Assembly (NCBI RefSeq): GCF_001649575.2
Contig: NC_051448.1
Span: 18,073,932 to 18,137,931 of the forward strand
Length of the DNA: 64,000 nt
Direction of reading: 5' to 3'
Origin: Kryptolebias marmoratus
Lineage: Eukaryota; Chordata; Actinopteri; Cyprinodontiformes; Rivulidae
In this document: positions 10,301 to 22,900 of the stretch, piece after piece
Layout of the letters: each line of letters opens with the position of its first letter
Numbering within the stretch: position 1 is the first letter of the stretch
The notes under the pieces: model-generated
Databases searched by the model: none
Told to the model about the DNA's origin: nothing
What the model saw: only the letters and a program-made list of their open reading frames with translations
Program-made: the position numbers and the translations under genes

Positions 10301-13300
10301 GGGAGGGGCAGGCGGACGTGTTGCCAGTGGGCACAATAACAAAACGGCGAATGTAAATGTCGCTTTACTGCAACGGCAAGCCCCACCTGAAGCTGTTGCT
10401 GTGATAAAAGATATCACAAAGACTGAATTCCTCCGCATCAAAATCAAGATTCTAGCAAGACCAGTAGGGCTGATTTATTACATGTAGGTTAAAGCAGACA
10501 AAATTTATAACATGTTGCGTTTTATGGAAGTATACTTCAAGATATAACAGGTGTTTTATCGGCTACAATGGTAAATATGGTTTACATGTGCGGTTTAGCA
10601 GCATGCTAATGTGCTCACAATGTTGGAGAATGATACCAAGGATAACTATTTTTGGGATAAATAAGGTATGTGTCTGTTTATGTAACAGTAGCTTAAAATT
10701 TAGAGAAAGGTCATTGAAGGAAAATCTACAAATGAGGTTTACAAGATGCTGATCGGAGAGAAATCCGCGATTCTGCTGCTTTGGAATAAATCCAGAAAAA
10801 GATAAAAACTTGAGAGGCTGACTTGAAAATTTGCATTTGGTTGAAAATCCAACTCTGATATTTAACTGGTTTACGCAGCTGGATGGAAGGATTGAAGCCA
10901 CTTCGTTGGGAAACAATCAATAATCAAGTTGGTTTGATGCAAAACAACTTTCCCACAGATTAGTGCGGGGAAAATAAGTTCTCCAGCGAAGTTTGTTTTG
11001 AACTTGTTTTATTGGTGGCTTAGCTTGTAGGTGTGCTAGGATGTGAAAAATAACTGCATTAGTTTTTAATATAATGAAAGGCCTGGTACCGATCAGTCCA
11101 TGGAGCTGGTACTGGTCCTTAGCCTGGTGGTTAGCGAACCCTTAAACCAATATATTGGCAAATTTTGGGAGAGTTAGGCTGTATTCACACCTGATAGTCC
11201 GGCAGACTCGGTTCGTTTGGGGACCAAAACTGCAACATTTGTTCCATTTTCAGCTGCTGTGGTTCTCATTCACGCTGCATTCGAGCCAAACCCTTTGAGC
11301 GACCTGTCCCCCTCCTCGCCTGTGGTGGCGCCGCACCAGGAACTAGTGAAGGAAATGACACGAAAACCTCTGAAGAAGACACTGAGCGCAACTTTCTCCT
11401 TCTGGAAGAGGAAACAAAAATGGAGTGGCGTCAAATTCGAGAGGTTTTAGGAATTCTGTTTTGTCTCCACGTCTGACCACGAGCCATTTCTCCCCCTAGT
11501 GGTGGAAACGCACGTTTGTTTTGGTTGTTTTAATCAAGTCCTCAAAAAAATGCAGCATTTGCTCTTCCCAACTCTCATTGACGTCCATTGTATCAGAGCT
11601 CTGAATTTCCTTTTCAAAACTGGAAGTGAAGGCTCTTTGAACCCTGTAGATGCTTCTGCTCCTTACAGTTCAGGACTTTTTGTTTTTTCTCTGCCAAGAA
11701 GGTAATGCTTTCAGTAGTGTTGCTTGGTTTGTTTGACCGTCTGTCCCTGTCTGTTAGAAGAATTACTTAAAAAGGATGAAATTTTCAGGAAAAGTTGGGG
11801 TTGTAGCAAAAACCAAGTGATCAAACTTTGGTGGTGATAAGGATCCTACAATGTGTTAATGACCCCTATGGCCTCGGCAGAGGTTTGTGCTCTCTGAGTG
11901 CTTCTAGTTTTCAGTGGACTGATGTGGATCACCTCAAGGTTGTGGACAAAATGTTAAAAACAAACAAACAAAAAACCCCAATGTCAGAATCCAAGAGAAC
12001 ATCCACGAGCTCCCAAATAAAAACAGGTTTGTGACGCAGCTTCGGAGTTGGAGTCTTCTTCTTTTATTTTTTTTTTGCTGCTGCTGTCCTACTTTTTGAA
12101 CAAGACCAGGCAGAGGAGATTGTAACGCTCCAAACCGGACTTGTGGACGGCGAAGAGAACAGGGGAGAACGTCTGAGCCAACAGCTCTCATTACTCAAAG
12201 CTGGCCGCTCACCACACAACCGTCCCAGCTCACTAAAACAGCTGTCACTCTCATCTCTGGGGTCACTTTGTGTTCCGCAAAACGATGACCCGCTGTTTGC
12301 TGTTTTTTTTTGTTTTTTTTGTGTGTGTGTGTGTCTGCCTCAGACGCATTTTGTTCGGCTCCAAATGCCAACACTCATGTATCACAGCATCAATAACACT
12401 GCAACTAAAGCCTGCTTTGGTCCCACCCCCCCACCCCCCTCCTCTCCTTCACAAATGTTAAATTTATGATTGATGTCACGAGGAGGAATTTAATTCGCCC
12501 CAGGAACCACAAGCTCATTAAAATATACAAGTTGTCATGGCGAGGGCCCTCCTCTACCAGAAAAAACAGCCTCGTATATTTGGTTGATGTTGTAGGACAC
12601 GTACACAAGCGCCGGATGAATTATGATGGACTTCTTGGTGGTATTTTTTTATTTTTTTTTTCGTTGTAAGTGTGTTTTGTAGCCTTTTACCCCCAGCCCT
12701 CTGTGTCCACGCTAATCTTGTTGACTGCAGTTAGCGTGGCTCGGCCCCCCGATATCGCCGCCGCTGCTCTCCATAACCTTATAAGTAAGTCCCTGCACAC
12801 AGTCGCTTTTGTAATCTTCATCACTTGCTGCACGTTTTCTGTGTGTATGTGCGTGTGTGCGTGTGTGTGTGTGTGTGTGCGTGTGTGTGTGTGTGTGGGC
12901 AGCGCATTAGGTCTCCACCGGGTTGACGTGCACTCTCTCCCCCCACCTTTCCTTCTTCCCCCCACCTCTCTCTCTCCAGTCGGGCTTTGTGTTGCCATAG
13001 CAACCGCTCCCCTTTTCCACATGGCGGTGGATCGTGCATCAGAGGAGAAAGTGATAGAGGGGAGGAGGGGAAAAGGAAATACCAGGCTCTGTTTGACATG
13101 AGCCCGACGACACGAACGCTGTTTACCCTCCACACACACACACGCGCGCGCTCTTCCACACACACACACGCACGCACTACCAAAGTACAAGCAAGTGTCC
13201 CCTCCCGCTGTCTTCGCCTCTTCTCTTTGCTGTTTAAATTTCTTGGTAAACCCTCTCTATTTGTCCTTCTAATTCCAGCCTCTTGTTGACCCCCCCCCCA

Positions 13301-13315
13301 CAACACAGACACATG

Positions 13316-13351
<36 letters not shown>

Positions 13352-14574
13352 AACCCTCTCGGTATCGATCGCGCTGTCACTCTGTGGATAGCGGTGACTC
13401 ATATCTCCAACTGAGCGTGCATGCTGTCTCTGCAGGTAAAAAGCCTGGGACATATGCCGCCGAGCCGAGGCGACAAAGTCGGCTGAGAGCGACCGGGGTG
13501 GCTTGTTCCGAGGTCGTTGAGATTGAGCAGGGAAAAAGAAAGAGAAAAACAAACACGTGAAATAAAAGGGCCTGACATTCCTTGGGGGAATGCACGTCGC
13601 CCGCAGCCTTTCAGACGTAGAAGAGGATCTTATGAACAGGAACGATGGAGCTATGGCCACTGTGGTCAAATTTTAAAGATGACATTACGCAATGTGACAA
13701 TTTCTGGCGTAGTTGAGGCACAGTATGTGTTGAGGATGACTCTCAGCTACTACTACGCCAGATTTTAGCTCAATACCTGTAAAACTGGCTGACCTGGAGC
13801 CATTTTTGTGTTTTCTAAAGCCAGTTGTTTGAGCCAGTCCTCTTGAACTGGAGTGACTCCAAAAGTAAATCCGTTGTAGATGTGAAGATAATAATTGCTT
13901 TCTGAGAGTTTTATTAAAATCTGCCCAGTGGTTCGTGAGATATTTTGCTAACAGACAAACAGGGTTGACTCTAACAGTTATTGTCAAGGTTTTATGCAAA
14001 GATGTTGCACAATGTGTTGCGCTCGAAGCATGTGATGGGACGATGCTTAGCTACTACCACACCAAATTTTAACTCCGTATCTGTAAAGGGGCTGAGCTAC
14101 AGCCATTTTTGCGTTTTCTAAGGTCAGTTGGCTGTGGAGGGCTTCTTGAATTCGGTTGAGTCCAAAGATTAATCAGGTGTAGATGTCAACCCAATAATCA
14201 CTCTCTGAAAGTCTCACTAAAATCTGTTAAGTGGTTCATGAGATATTTTGCTAACAGACAGACAGCGCTGACTCCCAACAATTAATGGCAACATTTTAAA
14301 CACAGATCCCACGCAATCAGTTGGCGAGTTAGGAATCAGTCTTAGCTACTACCACCCCACAATTTGGACTCGATATCTGTAAAATTAAAAGAAATGTAGT
14401 CATTTTATTTTAGCGTGGGCTATGGCTGCTTTGCTCTGACGGCCAGTTTGAATTGAGTTTACTGTGAAGGTTGATCAGTTGTAGGTGTACTTTTAATGAC
14501 TACTTTCTGAATTTTTTTTACGGAAATCTGTTAAGTGGTTCATGAGATATTTTGCTAACTGTACAGAGAAACCA

Positions 14575-14607
<33 letters not shown>

Positions 14608-17600
14608 TGGGCAAAAAACGAAAAAATGAAAACATGAATGAGGAGAAAAGAGGTGGTGTGTGCCCGCCTCTTTGCTGCGTTCCTGTGTTTTTTGTGGTCA
14701 GGTGCTCTGCCTCCTCGCCCCGCTGACGCCCCCCNCCCGCCTCGGCCTCCTCTGCTCTCCTAAACGAGTTCCCCGGCGGCCTCCGCTGAGGAGCGCAGCC
14801 GGCACAAGCGCTCACTCAGCTCACCGACGCTCGCGGGGTTCAGAGGTCACTCCCAGCAGACCTTGAGAACGTGGCCGCTTTGAAAGTGGCCTCTCGCTGT
14901 ATTTTTTTGTCTCTCCCTGTTTTTGCCTGCTCGGCTGCGGCGTGTTAAACCGAGAGCAGGAGTCTGAGGGCAGGATGCATACTAATGCTGTCTGACTGAC
15001 TGCCTGACTGACAGGCTGAATTGCTGGTGGGATGAAGTCGCTGGCAGTTTAACTGGACGGCTAACCGGCTCGTCTATCTGACACTCAGCCTGAGCGTTTA
15101 AGTGCTCAGCTGACTGACATGTGCTATAACTTGCGCTGGGAAGACAAAATAAAGAGCAACACATGATTACTGGAACTTAATAAGCCTGTTTTTAAACAGG
15201 CGGCATGTTTTCCTCCTCCTCTCCTTCTCCTTCCCTGCAGTTCAAAACTTTTCAGGAGTGACAGATTTATTCCTTTAAACTGGTTTTATTCAATCATTGG
15301 CCCCAAAATGACAAAGCATTAATAATAAGATCTTAGGGGGGTTCCTTCAAATAATGCTAGGTTTTTATCCTATTATTGACAAGGCAGGACTTGACAGGAT
15401 TCAGACTCGCAACACAGTAACGAAGTTTTAAGGATTTTATTATGGACAGACTAAGAGCGGGACCAGAGGCTCTGAACAGCACACTCACGTGACCGTCGTG
15501 GATCGGGACCAGAACAGGTAAGTCCTCCTTAGCTTGGTAGCTAGGTGCAGACAGGCTTGTCTGAAAGGGGCTGAGGCGAGAGGGAAAGTCCAGGTACAGG
15601 CGTAGGGTCGTTACCGGTGGGTCAGAGGTCCGAAGCCAAAACCAGAGAGGGAGAATCCAAAGGGCGAGGTCCAGATAAACGAAGCGAGGTCGGCAACGAG
15701 AGGTCAGAGTCCAAAGCAGTATCAGGCAGGGAGCAGGCAAGAGACGATGGTCGTGGAACAGGCAAGAGTCGAGATTAGGCATGGACGAGAATATAACGCT
15801 GGACATTTACTGGCTGTGAGGCTTTCAATAATCTGGCGCTTGAGTACTGGGAGCTGTGAGTATATATAGAGACAGGAACAGGTGAAACAGATGAGGCTAA
15901 TGGTCATGGAAACTGAGGCGTGGCTAGAAAACTGGGAGTAGGAAGTTAAGTGGCTGTGGCATGACTAGAGACAAGAGGCGTGGCAGGAACAGATGGAGCT
16001 GTGACAATTATACATGATGTTTTGGTAAAACCTTGAAAATAAAATTATGTGCAGTCTGACATGATATTGCGAGATCTGTTAGAGCTCAGAGTATGTGTTG
16101 TAAATGACGCTCAGCTGTGACCACGTCAGATTTTAGCTCAGAATCTGTAAAACCGACTCAGTTGTAGCCATTTTTGAGTTGGCTAAAGCGGCTCACTCTC
16201 ACATTGGATGGACCTCAAAAGTTAATGATTTGTAGATGCATATCAATCAATATTATTCCAAGAGTTTCAATAAAATCCGTTCAATCATTCATAAGATATT
16301 TCGCTAACAGACAGACAGAGTTGACTCCAATAGTTGAAGGCAAAGCTTTTAACAAAAAAAAAAAAAAAACAACTTGGCGATCTGTACAAGTCGGGGATCT
16401 GTCTCAGCTACTACGACAACACATTTTAGCTGCATATAAGTAAAACTGTAGGAGTTTTTGGGTTTGCTCAGGTCGTTTAGCTGCGGCGGCCATCTTGAAA
16501 ACGAGTTGACTCCAAAAGTTAACCAGCTGTCGCAGTACATCCACTGATTACTTAAAGGTTTCACCAAAGTCCTCTCAGTTAGTCATGCGATATTTTTGCC
16601 AACAGACAAACACGGCTGACACCAACAGTTAACGCCAAAAAAGCATTAAGCAAAGATTTATAGCTTTGAATGACTCTCAGCTAGTACCACACCAAATTCC
16701 AGCTCAATATCTGCAAAACTATCTGAGTCGTACCCTTTTTTGTGTATTCCAAGACCAGTTAGGTAGCTACTGTATTTAGCGTCCATCTCGAATCGGGCTG
16801 ACTTGAAAAGTGAATCAGTTGTAGATGTACCTCCAAATAAAATCCAAGAAATGTTCTGCTAACATGACACACCGACACATGCAGGCGAAAACATTATCAC
16901 CTGCCTGTTGCCATTTTGGTAGCGAGCGGTAAGATGGAACGAGTCAAGAGTTTTGCACGGATGAATATTTAATCTGTATTTCTGCAGCTGCTGAAGCTGA
17001 TGATTATTTTTACACTGAAACTAGTAAAGTAAAGTCAAATGTACGCCTGTTTCCTCTGAAGTTAAAAGAAATGACTTGCACGGAGCTCAGTAGGTATCAC
17101 TTAAAAGACATAAACTCAGTATATTTTAAAGCTCCTAGGTGGCTGTAGTGTATAAATCCGCAGCTGTAAACACTGAACACCTGGCAGTTCGTTTCGTTTA
17201 CTTGTTCGTACTCTTATCTTTGGGTCTGACTGGTTACTACAAACGACTTCAAACGGAAAAGTTTTCCTCCTCAGATGTTAAAGGCGACCACTTGGACCAA
17301 ACAGAGCCCCTGCAGTTCTGACCCAGTGAGTGATGAGCGCTGATGCTTGCGGAGGTGGGTCTTGACGGGCTGAGGCGAGAGGCGAGGACTCGTCTCTCGG
17401 TCATTATTCTCGTGTTTCTTCTGAGCTGCTGCTCGGTGACAGGAAGAGGCAGATCTCAGCCCCCATCAGCTAAGAGCAGCGCAGCTCTGAAAGCTCTGGG
17501 AATGGGAGATGGAAGTAATAACTGAGGGCACTAACAGCCCCCCACCCCCCTCCCTACACACACACACACACACACACGATCACCACCCCCGACTCCATCC

Positions 17601-19920
17601 TTGTCTTTGCCTCTGGCTGTCTGTCACAACTTCCTTTCTCCCCCGCTGCTCTCTGAACGTCACACCTGACCATTTCTTTCAAAAAAACACATTAAGAAGA
17701 AAACTCCGAATCGGCCTCCCTGACTCGTCGGCCCATCCGTCCGTCCGTCCAGACGCATCGCTCAGGCTGCGCGCGTCTGCAGGGAGCCCAGGTTTCCGGG
17801 CGCTCTCGCGGCAACCTCGGCTCCTTGATCGTTACTGCGCCATTATTAGTGGCGATGGAGGCTCTCGCCGCAGACGCCTAATGTATCCATTTCCCCCTCC
17901 ATTTAGGGCTCGGCGGCCCAGCGAGCTCCCGGAGTGCTCCCTGATTGGGATTGAATGTCCATTTAAACTGCCGTCCACCCACCAGGGAGGAGGTCGAAGG
18001 GAGGAGGAGACGGGAATAATGGGAAATACGTGGAGAGGGAAGTGAGAGTGTACATATGTTAAGTTGAATAAAGGAAGAGGACAATGGGATAACTGGTCCT
18101 CGAGTCGAGGCTCGGATCTTCTTTCCCTCTTGTTGGGTCCGAATCCCTTCCTCTCGTTTTATTTTCTCTAAAACAAACTTTTCAAATCCACCGAAAGCAC
18201 TTCTCCTTTGGCTGCGAGACAAGTGTCAGAGCCCCGCGTTCGGTATTCTCAAGGTGCGCTCCTGAAAGGAGGGATTTAGAATTGAGATGATTGGAGTTGG
18301 CACATCCGTAGAGGGTGGAAGGGGGGGGGGGGGGNNNNNNNNNNNNNNNNNNNNNNNNNNNNNNNNNNGGGGGGGGGGGGGGGAAGAAGGTGAGGCGGAG
18401 GCAAAAGAAAGAAAGAAAGAAAGAAAGACAGAAAAGGCAGGAGATCAACGAGACTTGCGGAGGTGAAACGGTACCTTGTAGGAGAACTCCTCCGTTCTTT
18501 CTGAAGAGGGGACTCCCCGACCACAATGGAGGACTAGAAAGGAAAGGAGACGGAGGAAAAGGAGAAAAAAAAAAAAGAGAAAACTGGTCAATCATTTTGA
18601 TCATGCTGCAGCAGCTGAACAAGTCGAGCCGGCTTCATCACGCGGCAGATAGCGAGGCAGGCATTTGAGCCCATAAGCCAATGCTTCTGATTATAGTGAT
18701 TAGAATCTCGGGTGTCCCACTGTTGCCATTATTCCCTGTGATTACCTCGGAGAATTACAGCCTCTACGCTGTAGTCCATGGGGGTAATTTCTCATGACAA
18801 CCCCCTACCGCCCGCCACTGGTCCTTTCACGCACACACACACAGCCCTCATCAATGCATTTAACACTCACTCATGCCAACCAGGCATGTTGAAGACAGAT
18901 GTGCGAACACTCTGACATGTTTAAACGCAGGCGTGCATCCATGCCGCAGAAACATGCACTTTTTTAAAATGTTGTGGCGTCTCTGATGATAAATAGGAAT
19001 TATTTTGAAAAAAACTGGTCTAAATCTGCTAATCTTCATTTCTAAAGTTTATTCTAGTGGATTAAATCAAACGAGGGGACAGCTACAAAACCAGCCGGGG
19101 TGGGCAATGAAATAATACCCACGTCCAAGGAATACAGTTTTGCAGTTTCTTGCAATTTTGAGTCCGGTTCGAGTCACCAACTAGTCTCCAACAGTCTCAG
19201 CCCAGTGAGATACTACTTCCCTAGAAAAGTATTTTACTTTTTCCTTAACAAATACAAGCACCAAGAACCTCACACCGCGAACTCCCCTGTAGACCAAAGG
19301 GTTCTACCGTCTAGCGTGACGCCATCTGTCCCACGGCTAAAGCCTGGACCAAACCGGGTCATGATCCAACGGGACGCAGCAGCGGATCTACGACGGAATG
19401 GCCGAAAAAGAAGGGAATCCAGGTGTTCCAACGGTCCGGTCAAAGTGAAGACCTCAAACTGGTTGGGTCCTTAGAGAGCCGTGCGAACCTCAAAGAACTG
19501 AAGCAACGTCGGAAAGAAGTGCGGTCCAAAATTCCTCCTCGACCATGCGAGATACTGAGAGAGTCCTACGGAAAACCACTACTGAGAGTTCTTGTTGCTA
19601 AAGGAGGTTCTAAGTGTTGCTGGATCCTGGGGTGAACTTAGGTTTTCCACACAAAGCTTTCCCATTTCGTCTTTGTTCGGTAAAATAATGACATGCGTTG
19701 TATGTTTTTGCACACTTCACGCGTTTGGAAAGTTTTAGATCATTTTGGCTATGCCCCGACATGTAAGGCCCTAGAATTGAAAGGGGGTTGGCCTTTGATT
19801 TCCCCACAATCGTATAATACAACCCTCCTGCCTCTAACTCCCAACCCTAATTCAGTTTTTTAGAAAAAGTCCCCACCAGTTGAATAGGTTTCCACAAATA
19901 CAGTAAAACAAGCCCCTACA

Positions 19921-19963
<43 letters not shown>

Positions 19964-22900
19964 GAACACGCAAAGCCGGGGACTCACTTTAGGTGATCAT
20001 TGCACCACTAATGAGGGAGGTAATGACAGCATTTCTCACACAGACGGAGATATCTTCACTCAAACGTACACTCAAGCGAGGAGACAATAGGCACAGTTCT
20101 GCTGCTGAGGCCATAATTCTACCAGAAGGATTGGGGGCTGGGGGGGTGTTAAGGGATGGAGAGGGAGGTGTGAGGAGGGAGGCTGTGAGAGCTTTTCCAG
20201 GTTGAGTGGTCTTTAGCTCTACGTTAGACGGCACATCTGACTGCTTCTTTCTGGGTCCCCCCCCTCTTCCTCTGCAGCCAGAGAGGCTGTTTTCTAACTG
20301 TGACAACATGGATGGAGCTTGGTTATACGGTACACACACACACACACGCACACACACCTGGAGATGCTGTGTGAACTCTTAAAAATAAACCAACCCACTT
20401 GTTTCCACTCATCAGCAGAGTTCCCTTTGTAATGTGAGTTGTGTTTTATGTTGCGCTAAGCTGCTGAATGAGAGGATTTGGATGTGTGCACTTGTGATGC
20501 GGCTCTCACCCCACCAGATGCATGGGGGGGAGTGGGGAATGGGGGGTGGACACACAGACACACAGACACACGCACACACACACACGGGCAGCAGAGGCAA
20601 AGCAAAAGCAGCGAACACAAATTTCAGCCCTGAGCCACCTGCTGTTGCCATGGAGCGTTGCCACATTGCGTTGCCACGGCGATAACATATTTTTCCTGCG
20701 CTAACAGCCTGTCTGTTTTCCCTGCCACCCCCCACTCCCCCCCACTCATCTCATTCTCCCCTCTTTCTCGCTCCTTCTCTCGACAAATGGCTGCGGCGGC
20801 GGCAGCGGCGACAGCGCCCGACTTAAACTACATGTGTTGCCATGGCGGCGCTTTCCCGTTGCCAAGGCCACCCTGTGCATTAAATGCAGCGGGCGAGGAG
20901 GGGTAAGCCCGTCGCACTGGCTTACTCTTCCGCAACCCCTCCCCGCGCCTTCTCCTTGAAGAGAAGGGAGAAGAGGAGGAAAAGAGAAATGAAGAGCGCT
21001 CCTCCCCATCCCCCCCCTAGAGACACCCTCCTTCCATCCATTCTTCTCCTCCTCCTTCCTCCTCTCATCCAGATGCTGATGGGGTGTGAAGGAATGCACC
21101 ATGGAGCTGACCTCCTCTCCCTCGCTCTCTGTCTCTCTCTCTCTCTCTCTCTCTGCAGACACACACACACACATCTGAAAAATGCATGCACGGGACACAC
21201 ACATCCAGATTGGAACACCTGGCTGCACACCCCTGGCACAGATACACAGCGAGCGTTATTACGGCCCATGAAAAGCCAGGAGGTGTGAGCGCCACAGGAG
21301 GAGGAAGGAGGCGAAAGCCCTTCTCCTCCACCCGTCAGCCTCTCGGCCCCGTTTCTTCCTGTCTCCAGCGTTCCCCTTGCGTCGGACTGCCGCAGACAGT
21401 CCTTGACCTTAACATAATAGACCCGCTGCGCAACCACTCATTAAACTCCACACATAAGATTCTCGAGCGCGAGCGCTCTCGAGGAGAGGTATCATGTTAT
21501 ATTGATTGAACTTGAGCTCCGGCGCACACGGAGGCAGACGTCGCCCTCTAACACCCAATCCGCACGTTTGAGTTCCAGGAAAACGCTCTAACAAACTTAA
21601 AGCCCACTTACTGCGCGAGCTGCCAGCCCTAGCATCTGCGAGCTGATGCTCCTTTTGGTCGGGCTGACGAGTTTACCTCAGCGAAAAGCAAATATGTAGA
21701 CCTTGAGTGGGGATTTCCCCTGATTTAATATCTGAGGTGAGGAAAGACAGTCAACGCTTCTTTGCTGCTCGTGGAAAGGTAATATGAATTACCCCTAAAG
21801 CAGCAGTTCAAATCTTTTGAAGTGGGCTCTGTAGAAAGTTATAAATAATTTAATACCTCACCAACTTGTCGCCAAAAGCCGCAGCCCAGGAAGATACTGG
21901 CTTTAGTTCGTCAATCCGGTCAGCATCAAAGGTTGTTCAAAGAGGACAACAGGTAAAATAATAATAGTTCATAGCTGTTCAACAGAACCTCACTTTCAAA
22001 TGTCCGTTCTCTCTTTTTAACCCTGTGAACTCAACGTTCTCTGAATTTTAATAACAAACAACTTAAAACTGTTTGTGCTGAGGGACTCGATCTGATCTAA
22101 GGTCTTTTCCGGAAGCTCCACTGCTACAATCAGATGGCCGATCAGTTTTTAAGTGACTGGATTTGTGGCATTTTTTTCCCAAAACAAACCACTCTTTTGG
22201 CAACTCGGCAAAAGACAATGCGAAGCAAAAAAAAAAAAAAAAAAAGTACTTTTGTGTTGAGAGGAAGGACAGTTACAACACAGAACAACCTAAAAAAGTG
22301 CAGCAGTTTAGAATACAAGTTAATATAGTGAATTGAACATTTTAAACATCCTAAATGCTTCTATTTTTATATTTAGTCAGACATTAGAATAGCCGGTACA
22401 TAGCGCCTTTGGTAAAAAAAAAAACAGCCACACGATTATGTTGTTTTTCAAAGTGACAGGACCAAACATGTGTCTGTGCATACATGGTGTGTGTTGGTTT
22501 CTGTCCTGTCCATGCCCTAAAGCACAGCATTAATTATTTAACTGCTTCTATGCGGCTACTGGATTTTAAAAATGTAAAGACAATGCAAACAACAACAAGA
22601 AAAAAAACAACAACTTATTTTTCACATCGGTTGTTTTGCTACGTTTCCAGAGCAAACATCTATCTTTTGAAACCTGTCATTGTCAGGGACAAACCTCCAA
22701 GAAGTAGAAGTTGTGTAAAAAGAAGTTAAAATACATCCTCCTTGTTTTCAAATGACTGATAGGCCTACGGTCACCTAATCTGTCATGCTTTCAATCCTTC
22801 AGGGTTTCGCGAGCATTTTTTGTGATTGTTGCGGGGCATTTTCCTAAAAGTTGCGATGAAAAGTTGCAATTTAAAAAAAAATTAAAATCAATAAACAACA

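Larger units (their letters stand above)
8477..18474 (-). other. foxn3: FOXN3 intron between third and fourth coding exons
   Basis: About 10 kb with no supported coding sequence. It contains three copies of the 300-base-unit element (8965-9320, 13575-14570, 16030-16912), a solo gypsy LTR, a CA/TG island at 12.8-13.4 kb with a perfect X-box, and a second repeat fragment at 11738-11918. I looked for the 66-base alternative exon of mammalian FOXN3 (MMLLNTPPE region) and did not find it. Stretches 9.4-11.1 kb and 16.9-17.5 kb show nothing recognisable. Confidence 0.85.

Noticed and set aside
12821..13669. 282-residue minus-strand ORF, the longest without N
   Set aside because: It translates CA/TG repeats (His-Thr and Val-Cys runs) and reads into a repeat element. 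No domain, no splice logic.
13941..14560. Regular ~303-base direct repeats considered as a CRISPR-like or satellite array
   Set aside because: The units are long and continuous, without spacers, and recur with shared ends at dispersed loci in both orientations, so they are an interspersed element.
15357..15806. 149-residue minus-strand ORF that looks protein-like
   Set aside because: It lies inside the solo LTR, which is non-coding and merely stop-poor in this frame.
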